Shown here in pieces: positions 5,805 to 6,203 of a DNA stretch of 6,203 bases. Below the pieces are notes generated by a model. That model ran no database searches. It saw only the letters and a program-made list of their open reading frames with translations, and had not been told where the DNA came from. The number at the start of each line of letters is the position of its first letter. Positions within the stretch are counted from its first letter, which is position 1. Made by a program: the position numbers and the translations under genes. This stretch comes from Variovorax sp. (GTDB lineage: Bacteria; Pseudomonadota; Gammaproteobacteria; Burkholderiales; Burkholderiaceae_C): NCBI GenBank assembly GCA_028292145.1, contig JAQGMX010000161.1:1-6203 (forward strand), written 5' to 3'.

Positions 5805-6203
5805 ACATCTTTAGACGGATTCCCCTGATCGGCGTCGACGGCGATGCCGCGCTCGCCGAAGCCCGCAAGCTGATCGGCCGCAAGGTCGAGCAACCGGCGC
5901 GGCGCGCCTATCTCCAGCGCACGCTGACGATGGGCGGTCTTTCGATGCTCACCGGCTGCAGCATCAGCGACAACGCCGGCGTCGAGGCAGCACTCGGCCG
6001 CATCTCGCACCTCAACGACACCGTCCAGGGCTGGCTGTTCGACCCGACGCAGCTGGCGCCGACCTACCCGGAATCAATGATCGCGCGGCCGTTTCCGTTC
6101 AACGCGTACTACGGCGAAAGCGAGATCCGCGTGGTCGAGGAGGCGAGCTACCAGCTCGAGGTGACGGGCATGGTCGCCGACAGGCGCAACTGGACGTTGC
6201 CCG
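5801..6203 (+). CDS. Sulfite-oxidase-family molybdopterin oxidoreductase, Tat-exported, probable lipoprotein; cut by the window edge
   Basis: Only the first 134 codons are present. Start ATG overlaps the cytochrome b stop; GAGAAA just upstream is a modest ribosome binding site. Residues 34-40 (RRAYLQR) fit a twin-arginine motif, followed by a short hydrophobic stretch (TLTMGGLSML) and LTGC with C53 as a possible lipidated cysteine. The protein is therefore probably folded with its cofactor in the cytoplasm, exported by Tat and held at the periplasmic face of the inner membrane. The 33 residues before the arginines form an unusually long n-region. From about 95 on, ARPFPFNAYYGE and YQLEVTGMV (117-125) resemble the start of the sulfite oxidase/YedY-type molybdopterin domain. 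The cofactor-binding cysteine would lie beyond the edge and cannot be checked. With the cytochrome b it should form a quinone-linked periplasmic redox pair; the substrate is unknown. Confidence 0.82.
   Translation, partial: MNIFRRIPLIGVDGDAALAEARKLIGRKVEQPARRAYLQRTLTMGGLSMLTGCSISDNAGVEAALGRISHLNDTVQGWLFDPTQLAPTYPESMIARPFPFNAYYGESEIRVVEEASYQLEVTGMVADRRNWTLP

Noticed and set aside
5437..6010. Minus-strand frames over the cytochrome b and molybdoenzyme genes
   Set aside because: Both are antisense shadows of well-supported plus-strand genes and show no domain.

Overview
The window looks like chromosomal DNA of a Proteobacterium, most likely a betaproteobacterium. The right two thirds are GC-rich (about 62% in one hand-counted 120-base sample). 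They carry a typical Gram-negative OmpR-type two-component system and a periplasmic, Tat-exported molybdoenzyme with a membrane cytochrome b. The taxonomic call is inference from gene style, not from a marker gene.

Left part (1-2176, minus strand): a two-gene unit. A 355-residue protein joins an N-terminal YqcI/YcgG-family domain to a complete C-terminal metal-binding cupin. As I recall, YqcI/YcgG is the family of heme-dependent guanidine or amine N-hydroxylases such as GntA of guanitoxin biosynthesis. The protein overlaps by ATGA the start of an APC-superfamily amino-acid permease that runs off the left edge. Three hand-counted samples of 120 bases in these genes give about 53-54% GC. They are followed by a 222-base intergenic spacer of about 36% GC, so this segment looks compositionally foreign. 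It is the most interesting part of the window: an N-oxygenase-like domain fused to a cupin, with its own coupled amino-acid transporter, recalls the oxygenase-cupin logic of SznF in streptozotocin biosynthesis, but on an unrelated oxygenase scaffold.

Middle (2399-5069): a GNAT acetyltransferase on the plus strand reads away from the AT-rich spacer. Its 3' end overlaps by 13 bases the 3' end of a histidine kinase gene on the minus strand. The kinase gene is the second gene of an operon led by an OmpR/PhoB-type response regulator, with an ATGA overlap between them.

Right part (5070-6203): a 99-base divergent intergenic region holds a perfect 7-base inverted repeat with a 13-base spacer, a candidate operator. 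Plus-strand genes follow for a four-helix di-heme cytochrome b561-type membrane protein and, overlapping by ATGA, a sulfite-oxidase-family molybdopterin oxidoreductase cut by the right edge. The latter has a twin-arginine motif followed by a lipobox. The two-component system probably controls this redox pair, in a layout reminiscent of HprRS beside MsrPQ in E. coli. No RNA genes, CRISPR arrays, insertion sequences or convincing intrinsic terminators were seen.
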